DNA of 64,000 nt from positions 2,728,001 through 2,792,000 of the forward strand of contig NZ_CP054932.1 in the NCBI RefSeq assembly GCF_013364275.1. Reading direction: 5' to 3'. This DNA is from Actinomadura sp. NAK00032. Lineage in GTDB: Bacteria; Actinomycetota; Actinomycetes; Streptosporangiales; Streptosporangiaceae. Made by a program: the position numbers and the translations under genes. The notes beneath the pieces are model-generated. The model was not told the DNA's origin. It did no database searches and was given only the letters and a program-made list of their open reading frames with translations. Numbering within the stretch: the first letter of the stretch is position 1; every line of letters starts with the position of its first letter. Of this stretch, positions 8,334 through 17,739 are shown piece after piece.

Positions 8334-9578
8334 ATGTCTCCCTCAAGCACCGGCACCTCAAGCACCGGCACCTCCGGCGGCGCGGCCGCCCGCGAGGTCG
8401 TCGTCCTCGGCTCCACCGGTTCGATCGGCACCCAGGCGCTGGACGTGGTCCGCCGCAATCCCGGCAGGTTCCGGGTGACCGGGCTCGCGGCCGGCGGCGG
8501 GCGGGTGGAGCTGCTCGCCGCCCAGGCGCTGGAGTTCCGGCCCGAGATCGTCGCGGTCGCCCGCGCGTCCGCCGCCCAGGACCTGCAGCTCGCGTTCTAC
8601 GCCGAGGCCAAGCGGCGCGGCTACGCCTCCGGCGACTTCGCCATCCCGAAGATCGTCGCGGGGCCGGACGCGGTCGCCGAGGTCGCCGCCTGGCGGTGCG
8701 AGGTGGTGCTGAACGGGGTGACCGGCGCGCTCGGCCTCGCCTCGACGCTCGCCGCGCTGGACGCCGGCCGGACGCTCGCCCTCGCCAACAAGGAGTCGCT
8801 CATCATGGGCGGCCCGCTGGTCAAGGAGCGGGCGCGGCCGGGGCAGATCGTCCCGGTCGACTCCGAGCACTCGGCGCTCGCCCAGTGCCTGCGCGGCGGG
8901 CGCGCGGACGAGGTGCGGCGGCTCGTGCTGACCGCGAGCGGCGGCCCCTTCCGCGGCCGGAGCCGCGCCGAGCTCGGCGACGTCACGCCCGAGCAGGCGC
9001 TGAACCACCCGACGTGGAACATGGGCCCCGTCGTCACCATCAACTCCGCGACCCTGATCAACAAGGGGCTGGAGGTCATCGAGGCGCACCTGCTGTTCGA
9101 CGTCCCGATGGACCGGATCGAGGTCATGGTCCACCCGCAGTCGGTCATCCACTCGATGGTCGAGTTCACCGACGGCGCGACGCTCGCGCAGGCGAGCCCG
9201 CCCGACATGCGGCTGCCGATCGCGCTCGGCATCGACTGGCCGGGCCGCGTCCCGGACGCCGCGCCCGGCCTCGACTGGACGGCGGCGCACACCTGGGAGC
9301 TGTTCCCGCTCGACGACGAGGCGTTCCCCTCCGTCGCGCTGGCGCGGCACGCCGGTGAGCTGGGCGGGACCGTGCCGGCCGTTTACAACGCCGCGAACGA
9401 GGAATGTGTGGACGCGTTCCGCGCGGGACGGCTCCCGTTCCTCGGGATAGTCGACACCGTCGCGCGGGTAGTGCAGGAGCACGGTTCGGGCACGCCCGGG
9501 GACCTCACGCTGGACGACGTCCTCGCGGCCGACGGGTGGGCCCGCGCCAGGAGCAGGGAACTGACCGGAACCGACTGA
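8334..9578 (+). CDS. dxr: 1-deoxy-D-xylulose 5-phosphate reductoisomerase
   Basis: 414 residues. The NADPH motif [20 protein letters not shown], the segment [15 protein letters not shown], the metal/substrate region [12 protein letters not shown] and the flexible-loop region [20 protein letters not shown] identify DXR, the committed step of the MEP isoprenoid pathway (cytoplasmic). I prefer ATG 8334, with GGAG at 8325-8328, over GTG 8313. The extra N-terminus ([15 protein letters not shown]) comes from a 15-base tandem repeat and is not part of the fold. The gene is followed after 36 bases by a site-2 protease and then ispG, the usual actinobacterial order. Confidence 0.97.
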   Translation: MSPSSTGTSSTGTSGGAAAREVVVLGSTGSIGTQALDVVRRNPGRFRVTGLAAGGGRVELLAAQALEFRPEIVAVARASAAQDLQLAFYAEAKRRGYASGDFAIPKIVAGPDAVAEVAAWRCEVVLNGVTGALGLASTLAALDAGRTLALANKESLIMGGPLVKERARPGQIVPVDSEHSALAQCLRGGRADEVRRLVLTASGGPFRGRSRAELGDVTPEQALNHPTWNMGPVVTINSATLINKGLEVIEAHLLFDVPMDRIEVMVHPQSVIHSMVEFTDGATLAQASPPDMRLPIALGIDWPGRVPDAAPGLDWTAAHTWELFPLDDEAFPSVALARHAGELGGTVPAVYNAANEECVDAFRAGRLPFLGIVDTVARVVQEHGSGTPGDLTLDDVLAADGWARARSRELTGTD

Positions 9579-9614
9579 CCCGGGGACCCCGGGCACGAGC
9601 CCGAGGGGACCCGG

Positions 9615-10814
9615 ATGGCCTTCTTCCTCGGCGCGGCGGCGTTCGTCGTCGCGCTGCTGGCATCGGTGATGCTCCACGAGGGCGGGCACCTGCTCACCGC
9701 CAAGCGGTTCGGGATGAAGGCCACCCAGTACTTCGTCGGCTTCGGGCCGACGCTGTGGTCCACCCGCCGCGGCGAGACCGAGTACGGGGTGAAGGCGATC
9801 CCGCTCGGCGGCTTCGTCAAGATCGTCGGCTACACGCCGCTGGAGGAGATCGACGCCGCCGACCGGGACCGCGCGTTCTACCGGCAGCCCGCCGGGCGGC
9901 GCGCGGTCGTCATCGGGGCGGGCGTCGTCGCCAACTTCGTGTTCGCGTTCGTGCTGCTGATGGCGATGGCCATGACGATCGGCGAGCCGCGCCCCGGCAC
10001 GGTGACCAGCACGGTCGACGAGGTCACCTCCTGCGTCCCGGCCACGATGCGCGGCGGCTGCGGCGACGGCCGGCCGCCCTCGCCGGCGGAGCGGGCCGGG
10101 CTGCGGGCGGGGGACAAGGTCGTCGCGTTCAACGGCGCGCCGGTCTCCGACTGGGACGACCTCACCGCGGCGATCGGGAAGGCAAGGCCGGGGGAGACGG
10201 TGAAGGTGACCGTCCAGCGGCCGGGCGCGAGCGGGCCGGTGACGCTGCCGGTCACGCTCGCCGACGTGGGCGGCGAGCCGTTCGTCGGCGTCTCCGCGAA
10301 GATCGCGGGCGGCGGGTACGACCGGGCCGGGCCGGTGGACGCGGCGGTGTTCGCCGGGCGCGGCATCGGCCGGACGGTCGAGGGCATCGGCAAGGTCGCG
10401 GCGGACCTGCCGAGCGCGATCCCGCGGCTGTTCTCGCCGGAGCGGGAGAGCTCGCCCGGCGGCCAGGTCGGCAGCGTGGTCGGCGCGACCGAGGTGTCGG
10501 GCCAGATCTTCTCCTCCGACGACACGGCCCGCGACAAGGTCGCGCTGTTCCTGTCGCTGGTCGTCTCGGTGAACATCTTCCTCGGCGCGCTGAACGTCCT
10601 GCCGCTGCTGCCGCTGGACGGCGGGCACCTCGCCGTCGTCGCCTACGAGCGGGCCCGGGCGGGCGTCAACCGCGTCCGCGGACGGCCCGACCCGGGCACG
10701 GTCGACATGACCCGGCTGCTGCCGCTGACGTATCTGGCGGTGCTGCTGCTGGTGGGGTTCGGGGTGCTGCTGATCCTCGCCGACCTGGTCAACCCGCTCC
10801 GGCTACCGGAGTGA
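9615..10814 (+). CDS. rseP: Site-2 intramembrane zinc metalloprotease (RseP type)
   Basis: 399 residues. The zinc motif HEGGH (H21, E22, H25) lies in the first transmembrane helix, a PDZ domain is around residues 155-225 (AERAGLRAGDKVVAFNGAPV), and LNVLPLLPLDGGH supplies the third zinc ligand. Hydrophobic helices are at about 1-20, 96-118, 315-340 and 370-392. M50B proteases cut transmembrane anti-sigma factors or signal-peptide remnants. It follows dxr by 36 bases and probably shares its transcript. A Cys-containing insert (TSCVPATMRGGCGDG, about 136-150) precedes the PDZ domain and could form an extracytoplasmic disulfide. Confidence 0.93.
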   Translation: MAFFLGAAAFVVALLASVMLHEGGHLLTAKRFGMKATQYFVGFGPTLWSTRRGETEYGVKAIPLGGFVKIVGYTPLEEIDAADRDRAFYRQPAGRRAVVIGAGVVANFVFAFVLLMAMAMTIGEPRPGTVTSTVDEVTSCVPATMRGGCGDGRPPSPAERAGLRAGDKVVAFNGAPVSDWDDLTAAIGKARPGETVKVTVQRPGASGPVTLPVTLADVGGEPFVGVSAKIAGGGYDRAGPVDAAVFAGRGIGRTVEGIGKVAADLPSAIPRLFSPERESSPGGQVGSVVGATEVSGQIFSSDDTARDKVALFLSLVVSVNIFLGALNVLPLLPLDGGHLAVVAYERARAGVNRVRGRPDPGTVDMTRLLPLTYLAVLLLVGFGVLLILADLVNPLRLPE

Positions 10815-10827
10815 CACGCGATGTTCA

Positions 10828-10887
10828 CGAAGAGTGGCCGGATGGGCACACTCTTCGATACCGGGCGGCGTCATGTCCGCCGCCCGG
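10828..10887 (+). terminator. Tandem hairpins between site-2 protease and ispG
   Basis: Two consecutive perfect stems: CGAAGAGTG / CACTCTTCG (10828-10836 and 10849-10857) and CCGGGCGGCG / CGCCGCCCGG (10861-10870 and 10878-10887). A TAGGCT -10 box follows at 10893-10898, so ispG probably has its own promoter, giving a leader of about 25 bases. Confidence 0.6.
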
Positions 10888-10929
10888 GGCGCTTAGGCTT
10901 TGTACGGGGCCGCAAGTCAGAGGAGAGGG

Positions 10930-12123
10930 ATGAGCGTTTCACTGGGAATGCCTAATGTCCGCGGCGAGGGCGACGGGCCTGGGGCGCAGGGTCCGAGCAC
11001 GCCCCGCCGCAAGTCCCGGCAGATCATGGTCGGGAGCGTTCCGGTCGGGGGCGACGCGCCGGTGTCGGTGCAGTCCATGACCACCACCCTCACCGCCGAC
11101 GTGAACGCCACGCTCCAGCAGATCGCGGAGCTGACCGCGTCCGGGTGCCAGATCGTGCGGGTCGCGGTGCCGTCGCAGGACGACGCCGACGCGCTGCCGG
11201 CGATCGCCCGCAAGTCGCCGATCCCCGTCATCGCCGACATCCACTTCCAGCCCAAGTACGTGTTCGCCGCGATCGACGCGGGCTGCGCGGCCGTCCGGGT
11301 GAACCCGGGCAACATCAAGAAGTTCGACGACAAGGTCGGCGAGATCGCGCGCGCCGCCGCGGACGCGGGCGTGCCGATCCGGATCGGCGTGAACGCCGGC
11401 TCGCTCGACAAGCGGCTGCTGGAGAAGTACGGCAAGGCCACCCCCGAGGCGCTGGTCGAGTCGGCGCTGTGGGAGTGCTCGCTGTTCGAGGAGCACGGTT
11501 TCCGCGACATCAAGATCTCGGTCAAGCACAACGACCCGGTCGTGATGATCGACGCCTACCGGCGGCTGGCCGCGGCCTGCGACTACCCGCTGCACCTCGG
11601 CGTGACCGAGGCGGGCCCGGCGTTCCAGGGCACGATCAAGTCGGCGGTGGCGTTCGGCGCGCTGCTGGCCGAGGGGATCGGCGACACGATCCGGGTGTCG
11701 CTGTCGGCGCCGCCGGTCGAGGAGGTCAAGGTCGGCACGGCGATCCTGGAGTCGCTCGGGCTGCGGCAGCGCGGCCTGGAGATCGTGTCGTGCCCGTCCT
11801 GCGGGCGCGCGCAGGTGGACGTCTACACCCTCGCCGAGCAGGTCACCGCCGGCCTGAAGGACTTCCCCGTCCCGCTGCGCGTCGCGGTGATGGGCTGCGT
11901 GGTGAACGGGCCCGGCGAGGCCCGCGAGGCCGACCTCGGCGTCGCGTCCGGCAACGGCAAGGGCCAGATCTTCGTCAAGGGCCAGGTCGTCAAGACCGTC
12001 CCCGAGGCGCAGATCGTCGAGACCCTCATCGAGGAGGCCATGCGCATCGCCGACGGCATGGGCATCGAGATCGGCGAGGACGGCTCGGTGACCGGGCCGG
12101 GCGCCGAGGTGGTCGTCGGCTGA
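10930..12123 (+). CDS. ispG: 4-hydroxy-3-methylbut-2-enyl diphosphate synthase
   Basis: 397 residues from ATG 10930 with AGAGGAGAGGG just upstream. It has the TIM-barrel start ([20 protein letters not shown]), [19 protein letters not shown] and [14 protein letters not shown], then the 4Fe-4S region with ISCPSCGR-type cysteines ([12 protein letters not shown]) and [17 protein letters not shown]. IspG reduces the cyclic diphosphate MEcPP to HMBPP in the MEP pathway, using ferredoxin or flavodoxin electrons. The gene is third in the dxr block; in most actinobacteria a GNAT gene follows immediately, but here three peptidase genes intervene. Confidence 0.97.
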   Translation: MSVSLGMPNVRGEGDGPGAQGPSTPRRKSRQIMVGSVPVGGDAPVSVQSMTTTLTADVNATLQQIAELTASGCQIVRVAVPSQDDADALPAIARKSPIPVIADIHFQPKYVFAAIDAGCAAVRVNPGNIKKFDDKVGEIARAAADAGVPIRIGVNAGSLDKRLLEKYGKATPEALVESALWECSLFEEHGFRDIKISVKHNDPVVMIDAYRRLAAACDYPLHLGVTEAGPAFQGTIKSAVAFGALLAEGIGDTIRVSLSAPPVEEVKVGTAILESLGLRQRGLEIVSCPSCGRAQVDVYTLAEQVTAGLKDFPVPLRVAVMGCVVNGPGEAREADLGVASGNGKGQIFVKGQVVKTVPEAQIVETLIEEAMRIADGMGIEIGEDGSVTGPGAEVVVG

Positions 12124-12163
12124 TCCGGCTGGTCGCCGGCCGATCCGGCACGAGCGCGAACTG

Positions 12164-12187
12164 GGCCCCGGGTGCGAACCCGGGGCC
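12164..12187 (+). terminator. Intrinsic terminator after ispG
   Basis: Perfect 10-base stem GGCCCCGGGT / ACCCGGGGCC with a GCGA (GNRA) loop, followed by TTT. A strong hairpin 40 bases after the stop. Confidence 0.85.
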
Positions 12188-12217
12188 TTTCGCTTGCGCG
12201 GAGACGACCGAGGTTGT

Positions 12218-12255
12218 CACAGAGTTCCGCTGATCTTGTCACGATTCGGCATCCA
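12218..12255 (+). promoter_or_regulatory. Upstream element, copy 1, before S33 peptidase genes
   Basis: 38-base sequence matching 14153-14190 at 33 positions; shared core GATCTTGTCACGATT and GCATCCA. Copy 1 also contains two TTGTCAC heptamers (12214-12220, 12236-12242) exactly 22 bases apart, i.e. two helical turns. It lies about 100 bases before the first peptidase start. Probably an activator or response-regulator site; the protein is unknown. Confidence 0.65.
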
Positions 12256-12356
12256 CTCCTGAGGGGCCCTGTCGAGGCTCGCGGCAAAGACGCCAGAATC
12301 ACCTGTCTTTTACCCGTATGTCTGACTCAACCGGAGTCAGCACGTTAGGGGGATAT

Positions 12357-14018
12357 GTGAAGAGGATCGTTGTCGTGGCCGCGGTGGCCGGGCTCGGTCT
12401 CACCGGCGTGGGCGCCACAAGCGCGCAGGCCGCGGGCCCCTCCGCCGGAACGGCCGGAGCCTTCAACCCCGCCGCGGCGCGGTGGCACGCCTGCCCCGCG
12501 GACTTCGTCCAGACGGTGCACGATCTCTACGACGGCCTGTACCCGGTCTCGAAGATCGTGCAGTGCGCGGAGCTCCAGGTGCCGCTCGACTACGCCAAGC
12601 CGCACGGCACGAAGATCACCCTCCAGCTCACGAAGACGCCGCACACCGGCGAGGGCGCCGCCAAGGGCGACATCATCGTCAACCCGGGCGGCCCGGGCGG
12701 CGGCGGCGCGCTCTTCGGGCCGCGGGTGTTCGCCCAGAACTCCGCGCCGATGCGCGACGCCTACAACGTCATCGGGTTCGACCCGCGCGGCGTCGGGATG
12801 AGCGTCCCGGCCGTCAAGTGCGACCCGACGTGGGCGAACGCGCCGCGTCCGGACTACGGCACCGGCGACTGGAGGTCGGTCTCCACCTGGCTGCGCAAGT
12901 CCAAGGGCTACGCCGAGGACTGCGCGCGCAACGACAAGATCGGACTGTTGAACCACGTCAAGACGATCGACTCGGTCAACGACATCGAGTCGATCCGCAA
13001 GGCGCTGGGCAACGACAAGATCGACTACTACGGCGCCTCGTACGGCACGTACCTCGGGTCGGCCTACGCCACCATGTACCCGCGGAACGTCGACCGGATG
13101 GTGCTGGACGGCAACGTCGGCCCGTCGGACGTCTGGTACGACGCCAACCTCAAGCAGGACGTCGCGTTCGACAAGAACATCGACTACTACTTCGGCTGGA
13201 TCGCCAAGTACGACTCGGTGTACCACCTGGGCACGACCCAGCGGCGCGTGCGCGACTTCTTCTACCGCCTGCGCGCCAAGCTCAAGCACAAGCCGGTCTA
13301 CTACACCGACCAGGACAGCGGGCAGACCCTCGCCGTCGGGCCGGACGAGCTGACCGACGTCATCCTGAACGCCGGCTACCGCCGCAGCCAGGCCATCTGG
13401 CACGGGTACGCCGCCGGTCTCGCCGCCTACAAGACCGGCGACACCGCCACGTTCGCCGGGACGTTCGGCGCCCCGACGACCGGCGAGTCCGACGACAACG
13501 GCACCGCGATGTACCTCGCCACCGAGTGCACGGACGTCCAGTGGCCGACGAGCTGGGCCAAGTGGCACCGCGACAACACCCGGATCAACCGCAAGCACCC
13601 GTTCGAGACCTGGGGCAACGCCTGGTTCAACGCGCCGTGCCTGTTCTGGCCCGCCAAGGCCGGCAAGCCGGTGAACATCGGGCACACCCGGAACCTGCCG
13701 GACAACATCCTGATGTTCCAGTCGACCGCCGACGCGGCCACCCCGTACGAGGGGGCGCTGGACATGCAGCGCCGGCTCAAGGGCTCGCGCCTGGTCGTGC
13801 AGGACGGCGACCGCACGCACTGCATCGTCCACCGCGGCTCCGCCGAGGTGGACGCCTACTTCGACGCCTACTTCCTGCGGGGAGAGCGTCCGGAGAAGCG
13901 CACCGTGCACGTCCCGCAGCTCGGTGACCCGGTTCCGCCGTCGCAGGCGTCCGCCCGGACGCTGACCGGCTCGGCGGCGCCGAAGGCCGCCCGGCTGGAG
14001 GCCGACGTCATCCGCTGA
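12357..14018 (+). CDS. Secreted alpha/beta-hydrolase peptidase (S33, tripeptidyl aminopeptidase-like), paralogue 1
   Basis: 553 residues from GTG 12357, after GTTAGGGGG; this start gives a signal peptide (VKRIVVVAAVAGLGLTGVGA, cleavage after AQA near residue 24). Catalytic residues of the S33 family are visible: nucleophile S228 in YYGASYGTYLG, acid in the STADAATPYEGAL segment and His in GDRTHCIVHRG, with the oxyanion segment NPGGPGGGG. The C-terminus has the TAP-like domain. Relatives release N-terminal di- or tripeptides outside the cell. It is the first of three tandem paralogues with a strong terminator behind it and a duplicated 38-bp element ahead, so it is probably separately transcribed. 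Confidence 0.88.
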   Translation: MKRIVVVAAVAGLGLTGVGATSAQAAGPSAGTAGAFNPAAARWHACPADFVQTVHDLYDGLYPVSKIVQCAELQVPLDYAKPHGTKITLQLTKTPHTGEGAAKGDIIVNPGGPGGGGALFGPRVFAQNSAPMRDAYNVIGFDPRGVGMSVPAVKCDPTWANAPRPDYGTGDWRSVSTWLRKSKGYAEDCARNDKIGLLNHVKTIDSVNDIESIRKALGNDKIDYYGASYGTYLGSAYATMYPRNVDRMVLDGNVGPSDVWYDANLKQDVAFDKNIDYYFGWIAKYDSVYHLGTTQRRVRDFFYRLRAKLKHKPVYYTDQDSGQTLAVGPDELTDVILNAGYRRSQAIWHGYAAGLAAYKTGDTATFAGTFGAPTTGESDDNGTAMYLATECTDVQWPTSWAKWHRDNTRINRKHPFETWGNAWFNAPCLFWPAKAGKPVNIGHTRNLPDNILMFQSTADAATPYEGALDMQRRLKGSRLVVQDGDRTHCIVHRGSAEVDAYFDAYFLRGERPEKRTVHVPQLGDPVPPSQASARTLTGSAAPKAARLEADVIR

Positions 14019-14050
14019 CGCCGGACGGCCGGCGACCGGCCGGCCTCATG

Positions 14051-14080
14051 AGGGCCCCGGGGAGCGGTCCCCGGGGCCCT
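14051..14080 (+). terminator. Terminator after S33 peptidase 1
   Basis: Perfect 13-base arms AGGGCCCCGGGGA / TCCCCGGGGCCCT with a GCGG loop, 32 bases after the stop; only two Ts follow. Confidence 0.8.
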
Positions 14081-14152
14081 TGCATGTCCCGGGCGGAGAG
14101 CCCGGGCGCGGAGCCGCGGGACGCCGGGAGCGCGGCAAACGCGCGGCGACAT

Positions 14153-14190
14153 CACGAAGTTCCGATGATCTTGTCACGATTTCGCATCCA
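14153..14190 (+). promoter_or_regulatory. Upstream element, copy 2, before S33 peptidase 2
   Basis: Second copy of the 38-base element (see 12218-12255), 133 bases before the start of the second peptidase. The distal TTGTCAC (14171-14177) is kept; the proximal heptamer is degraded to ACATCAC (14149-14155) at the same 22-base spacing. The rest of this 305-base gap holds only the terminator of the preceding gene and a GAGGGGG ribosome site. Confidence 0.65.
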
Positions 14191-14323
14191 GTCGCGCGGC
14201 GGACTGCCGTCATAAACGACATAACCGCCACAATCGCCACGCAATCCGCATCCGCTACTTATCGGCGCGGCTCCCCCCTCCGGCCCAGTCGGGCGGCCGG
14301 ACCCGCCGATCTGAGGGGGTCAC

Positions 14324-15925
14324 GTGAGAAAGATCGTTCTCGTCACGACCGCGGTGGTCGTGGCGGCCGGCGGCGGCACCGCGGTCGCCGCCTCCGCGAG
14401 CGCGGACACCGGCCGGGCCGGCGCCGCGGCTCAGGTCCAGTCCATCGACTGGGGCAAGTGCGAGGTCAGCGGCCCGAACGACCCGATGAACCAGGCCCAG
14501 TGCGCGCAGGTCGAGGTCCCCCTCGACCACGCCCGGCCCAACGGGCGCAAGATCTCGATCGCGGTGTCGCGCTTCAAGCACACCGACGAGAAGAACTACC
14601 AGGGCGTCCTGTTCGTGAACCCGGGCGGCCCCGGCGGCTCCGGCCTCGCCTACGCGCCCGCGCTCGCCCGCTGGATCGGCGGCACCGGCCACGCGGACGT
14701 CGCGGCCAAGTACGACGTCATCGGGTTCGACCCCCGCGGCGTCGGCTCCAGCAAGCCGGCGCTGACCTGCGACCCGAACTACTCCGACCCGATCCGCCCG
14801 GACTACGTGCCGGGCTCGTGGAAGGAGGAGAAGGCCTGGATCGCCAAGTCGAAGAAGTACGCGCAGGACTGCGCCAAGAAGTTCGGCTGGCTGCTGCCCC
14901 ACATGCGCACCACCGACGCCGCCCGCGACATCGACGTGATCCGCGCCGCGCTCGGCCAGGACAAGATCAGCTGGTACGGCTTCTCCTACGGCACCTACTT
15001 CGGCGCCACCTACGCCACCCTCTTCCCCAACCGGGTGAAGCGGATGGTGCTGGACGGCAACGTCAACCCGAAGACGGTCTGGTACGACGCCCAGCTCGAG
15101 CAGGACAAGGCGTTCGAGCACAACATGAAGGCCTGGTGGGCCTGGATCGCCAAGTACGACTCGGTCTACCACCTCGGCAAGACCGAGAAGGCCGTCGAGG
15201 CGAAGTACTACGCCGTCCGCGCGGCCGCGAAGAAGTCGCCGATCGGCGGCCAGATGGGCCCGGACGAGCTGGACGACACCGTCCTGTCCGCCGGCTACAA
15301 CACCGGCTACTACATCCCGTTCGCCGAGGCGCTGTCCGCCTGGGTGAACGACGAGGACGCCTCCGGGCTCCTCGGCTGGATGAGCACGGGCGGCGACGAC
15401 AACGGCTTCGCCGTCTACAACGCCGTCCAGGCCGCCGACGCCCGCTGGCCGCGCAACTGGAGCAAGTGGCACCGGGACGCGGTGAAGCTCTACCGGCAGG
15501 GCTACCGCTTCAACACCTGGAGCAACGTCTGGTTCAACGCCCCGGTCGCGTTCTGGCCGTTCAAGGGCGGGCCCGAGTTCCGGCTCAAGGGCGCGAGGAA
15601 CCTGCCGGGCATGCTGCTCGTCCAGTCCACCGAGGACGCGGCCACGCCGGTCGCGGGCGGGCTGCAGATGCACAAGGTCTTCCCGTCCTCGCGGCTGGTG
15701 TTCGAGGTCGGCGGCAAGACCCACGCCAACACGCTGAACGGCAACGTGTGCCTGGACGACAAGGTCGCCGCGTACCTCGACACCGGCGCGCTGCCGGCGA
15801 GCCACCGCGGCCCGGACGCCTACTGCAAGGCCGTCCCGGCGCTGAACGACCCGGACCCGACGGCCATGGCGCTGAAGGCCGCCCGCACCACCGCGGGCAA
15901 GGACCTTCCGGTCGGACGCCCGTAG
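14324..15925 (+). CDS. Secreted alpha/beta-hydrolase peptidase (S33), paralogue 2
   Basis: 533 residues from GTG 14324 (VRKIVLVTTAVVVAAGGGTA signal peptide, probable cleavage after ASA near residue 27) with GAGGGGG eight bases before. Nucleophile S221 in WYGFSYGTYFG, acid in STEDAATPVAGGL, and His in GGKTHANTLNG. Homologous along its whole length to paralogues 1 and 3, including QSIDWGKCEV at the mature start and NTWSNVWFNAPVAFWPF. An extracellular exopeptidase is expected. The 38-bp upstream element shared with paralogue 1 suggests co-regulation. Confidence 0.88.
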   Translation: MRKIVLVTTAVVVAAGGGTAVAASASADTGRAGAAAQVQSIDWGKCEVSGPNDPMNQAQCAQVEVPLDHARPNGRKISIAVSRFKHTDEKNYQGVLFVNPGGPGGSGLAYAPALARWIGGTGHADVAAKYDVIGFDPRGVGSSKPALTCDPNYSDPIRPDYVPGSWKEEKAWIAKSKKYAQDCAKKFGWLLPHMRTTDAARDIDVIRAALGQDKISWYGFSYGTYFGATYATLFPNRVKRMVLDGNVNPKTVWYDAQLEQDKAFEHNMKAWWAWIAKYDSVYHLGKTEKAVEAKYYAVRAAAKKSPIGGQMGPDELDDTVLSAGYNTGYYIPFAEALSAWVNDEDASGLLGWMSTGGDDNGFAVYNAVQAADARWPRNWSKWHRDAVKLYRQGYRFNTWSNVWFNAPVAFWPFKGGPEFRLKGARNLPGMLLVQSTEDAATPVAGGLQMHKVFPSSRLVFEVGGKTHANTLNGNVCLDDKVAAYLDTGALPASHRGPDAYCKAVPALNDPDPTAMALKAARTTAGKDLPVGRP

Positions 15926-15945
15926 GACCCGGATAGCACGCCGTC

Positions 15946-15994
15946 CCGTGGCGTGCCCGCCTCCTCCCCGAGGCGGGCACGCCACGGTTCTTTT
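15946..15994 (+). terminator. Strong intrinsic terminator after S33 peptidase 2
   Basis: Perfect 18-base arms (15946-15963 and 15970-15987), CTCCCC loop, then TTCTTTT. The clearest rho-independent terminator in the window. Confidence 0.92.
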
Positions 15995-16075
15995 GGGGGT
16001 CCGTGCCCTGCTCACCCTGGAATCGCGCGATCCGGGGTCCCGCTCCCGGCGGCGCCCGGCCGGTAGAAAGCGGGG

Positions 16076-17671
16076 GTGCTGAACGACGCTGGAAGGAGGG
16101 CGGCCGCCCGGACGGCCGCCGCCGCGGTCGCGCTCGGAGCCGCCGCCATGGGAACGCCCGCGGCCGCCGCCGCGCCCCCCGCACCGGAGGCCGCGCCCGC
16201 GCCGCGCGGCCTCGCCTGGAAGCCGTGCCCCGCCAAGGACCCCGTCGAGGGCGGCAAGCTCAAGGGCCTGGAGTGCGCCACCCTCCGGGTGCCGCTCGAT
16301 CACGACCGGCCCGCGGGGAAGAAGATCACCCTCGCGCTGACCCGCGCCCGGCACACCGCGTCCACATCGAACGGCGCGGTGCTGCTGAACCGGGGCGGCC
16401 CCGGCGCCCACGGGCGCGACCTGCCCGGCTTCTTCCGGGAGTCGCTGCCGGCGAAGGTCGCCGCGTCCTACGACTGGATCGGCTTCGACCCGCGCGGCGT
16501 GGGCGCCAGCAAGCCCGAGCTGATCTGCGACCCCGGCTACCAGGACCCGGGCCGCGCGCGCCCCGACACCATTCCCGCCGGCCCGGCCGAGGAGCGCGCC
16601 TGGACGGCGAAGGCGCGGGCGTTCGCCGACGACTGCGCCCGCCGGTACCGCGCGGTCCTCCCGCACATGGGGACGGCCGACTGGGCCCGCGACATGGACG
16701 CGATCCGGCGCGCCCTCGGGCAGCGGAAGATCAGCTACTTCGGCTACTCGTACGGCAGCTACCTCGGCGCCGTGTACGCGACGATGTACCCCGGGCACGT
16801 CCGCCGCATGGTCCTCGACAGCGTCGTGCGGCCGAGCGGCGTCTGGTACCAGAACAACCTCGACCAGAACGTGGCGTTCGAGAAGAACATCCGCGCCTAC
16901 TTCGCCTGGATCGCCCGCCACCACACGCTCTACAAGCTCGGCGACACCGAGCGGAAGGTCGCCGCCGCCTACGCCAAGGCGCGCGCCGCGCTCAAGGCCA
17001 AGCCCATCGACGGCAAGATCGGCCCGTCCGAACTGGACGACGCCTTCCTCGCCGACGGCTACGCCGACCTCGCCTGGCCGGCGCACGCGCGCGCCCTGTC
17101 GGCGTTCGTCGTCCGGCACGACCCCGGCCCGCTGCGCAAGGCCTGGCAGCCGCCGTCGCGGCTCGACCAGAACAACTACACCGTCTACAGCGCCGTCCAG
17201 TGCCGCGACGCCGCCTGGCCGCGCGACTGGTCCCGCTGGCACGCCGACAGCGAGCGCCTCTACCGCACCGGCAACCGCTTCGAGACCTGGAGCAACACCT
17301 GGTACAACGCGCCCTGCGCGTTCTGGGCCGTGCGGGGCGGGCCGCCGCCGCGGGTGCGGGGCCGTTCGACGCTGCCGCCGATCCTGCTCGTCCAGGCCTC
17401 GAAGGACGCCGCCACCCCGTACCCGGGCGCGCTGGAGACGCACCGCAGGTTCCCGACGTCCCGGCTCCTGGTGCAGGCCGGCGGGCGCAACCACGGTGTC
17501 TCCCTGTCCGGCGACGACTGCGTCGACCGGGCGGTCGCCGCCTACCTCGGCGGCGGCCGGCTGCCCGCGAGCCGGCCGGGTCCGGACGCGAAGTGCCAGG
17601 CCCCGGCGGCGCCCGAACCCGGCGCGGGCAAGAAGCGGCACCGCGTCGACCAGGGAGCCGCGCAGCGCTGA
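16076..17671 (+). CDS. Secreted alpha/beta-hydrolase peptidase (S33), paralogue 3
   Basis: 531 residues from GTG 16076. An Ala-rich signal segment (ARTAAAAVALGAAAMGTPAA, cleavage near residue 35) follows a pair of arginines. Nucleophile S225 in YFGYSYGSYLG, acid in ASKDAATPYPGAL, and His in GGRNHGVSLSG. It differs from its neighbours in lacking the 38-bp upstream element and the NPGG oxyanion segment, which reads NRGGPGAHG here. The Asn-to-Arg change beside the oxyanion hole may alter specificity. The C-terminus ends in a basic tail (GKKRHRVDQG). Confidence 0.87.
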   Translation: MLNDAGRRAAARTAAAAVALGAAAMGTPAAAAAPPAPEAAPAPRGLAWKPCPAKDPVEGGKLKGLECATLRVPLDHDRPAGKKITLALTRARHTASTSNGAVLLNRGGPGAHGRDLPGFFRESLPAKVAASYDWIGFDPRGVGASKPELICDPGYQDPGRARPDTIPAGPAEERAWTAKARAFADDCARRYRAVLPHMGTADWARDMDAIRRALGQRKISYFGYSYGSYLGAVYATMYPGHVRRMVLDSVVRPSGVWYQNNLDQNVAFEKNIRAYFAWIARHHTLYKLGDTERKVAAAYAKARAALKAKPIDGKIGPSELDDAFLADGYADLAWPAHARALSAFVVRHDPGPLRKAWQPPSRLDQNNYTVYSAVQCRDAAWPRDWSRWHADSERLYRTGNRFETWSNTWYNAPCAFWAVRGGPPPRVRGRSTLPPILLVQASKDAATPYPGALETHRRFPTSRLLVQAGGRNHGVSLSGDDCVDRAVAAYLGGGRLPASRPGPDAKCQAPAAPEPGAGKKRHRVDQGAAQR

Positions 17672-17726
17672 CCCGGCGGGGGCGGGCAGTGTGCAGGCCG
17701 CGGCGGTGCGCGGGCCCCGGACCGCA

Positions 17727-17739
17727 TAGGCTTGTCCAC
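17727..17739 (+). promoter_or_regulatory. TAGGCT -10 box for the leader peptide and GNAT gene
   Basis: TAGGCT at 17727-17732, seven bases before GTG 17740. The same box and spacing precede the starts at 48124 and 50082. No clear -35 box. Confidence 0.5.

Noticed and set aside
8358..10628. 756-codon minus-strand frame over dxr and the site-2 protease
   Set aside because: Antisense shadow; both plus-strand genes are unmistakable.
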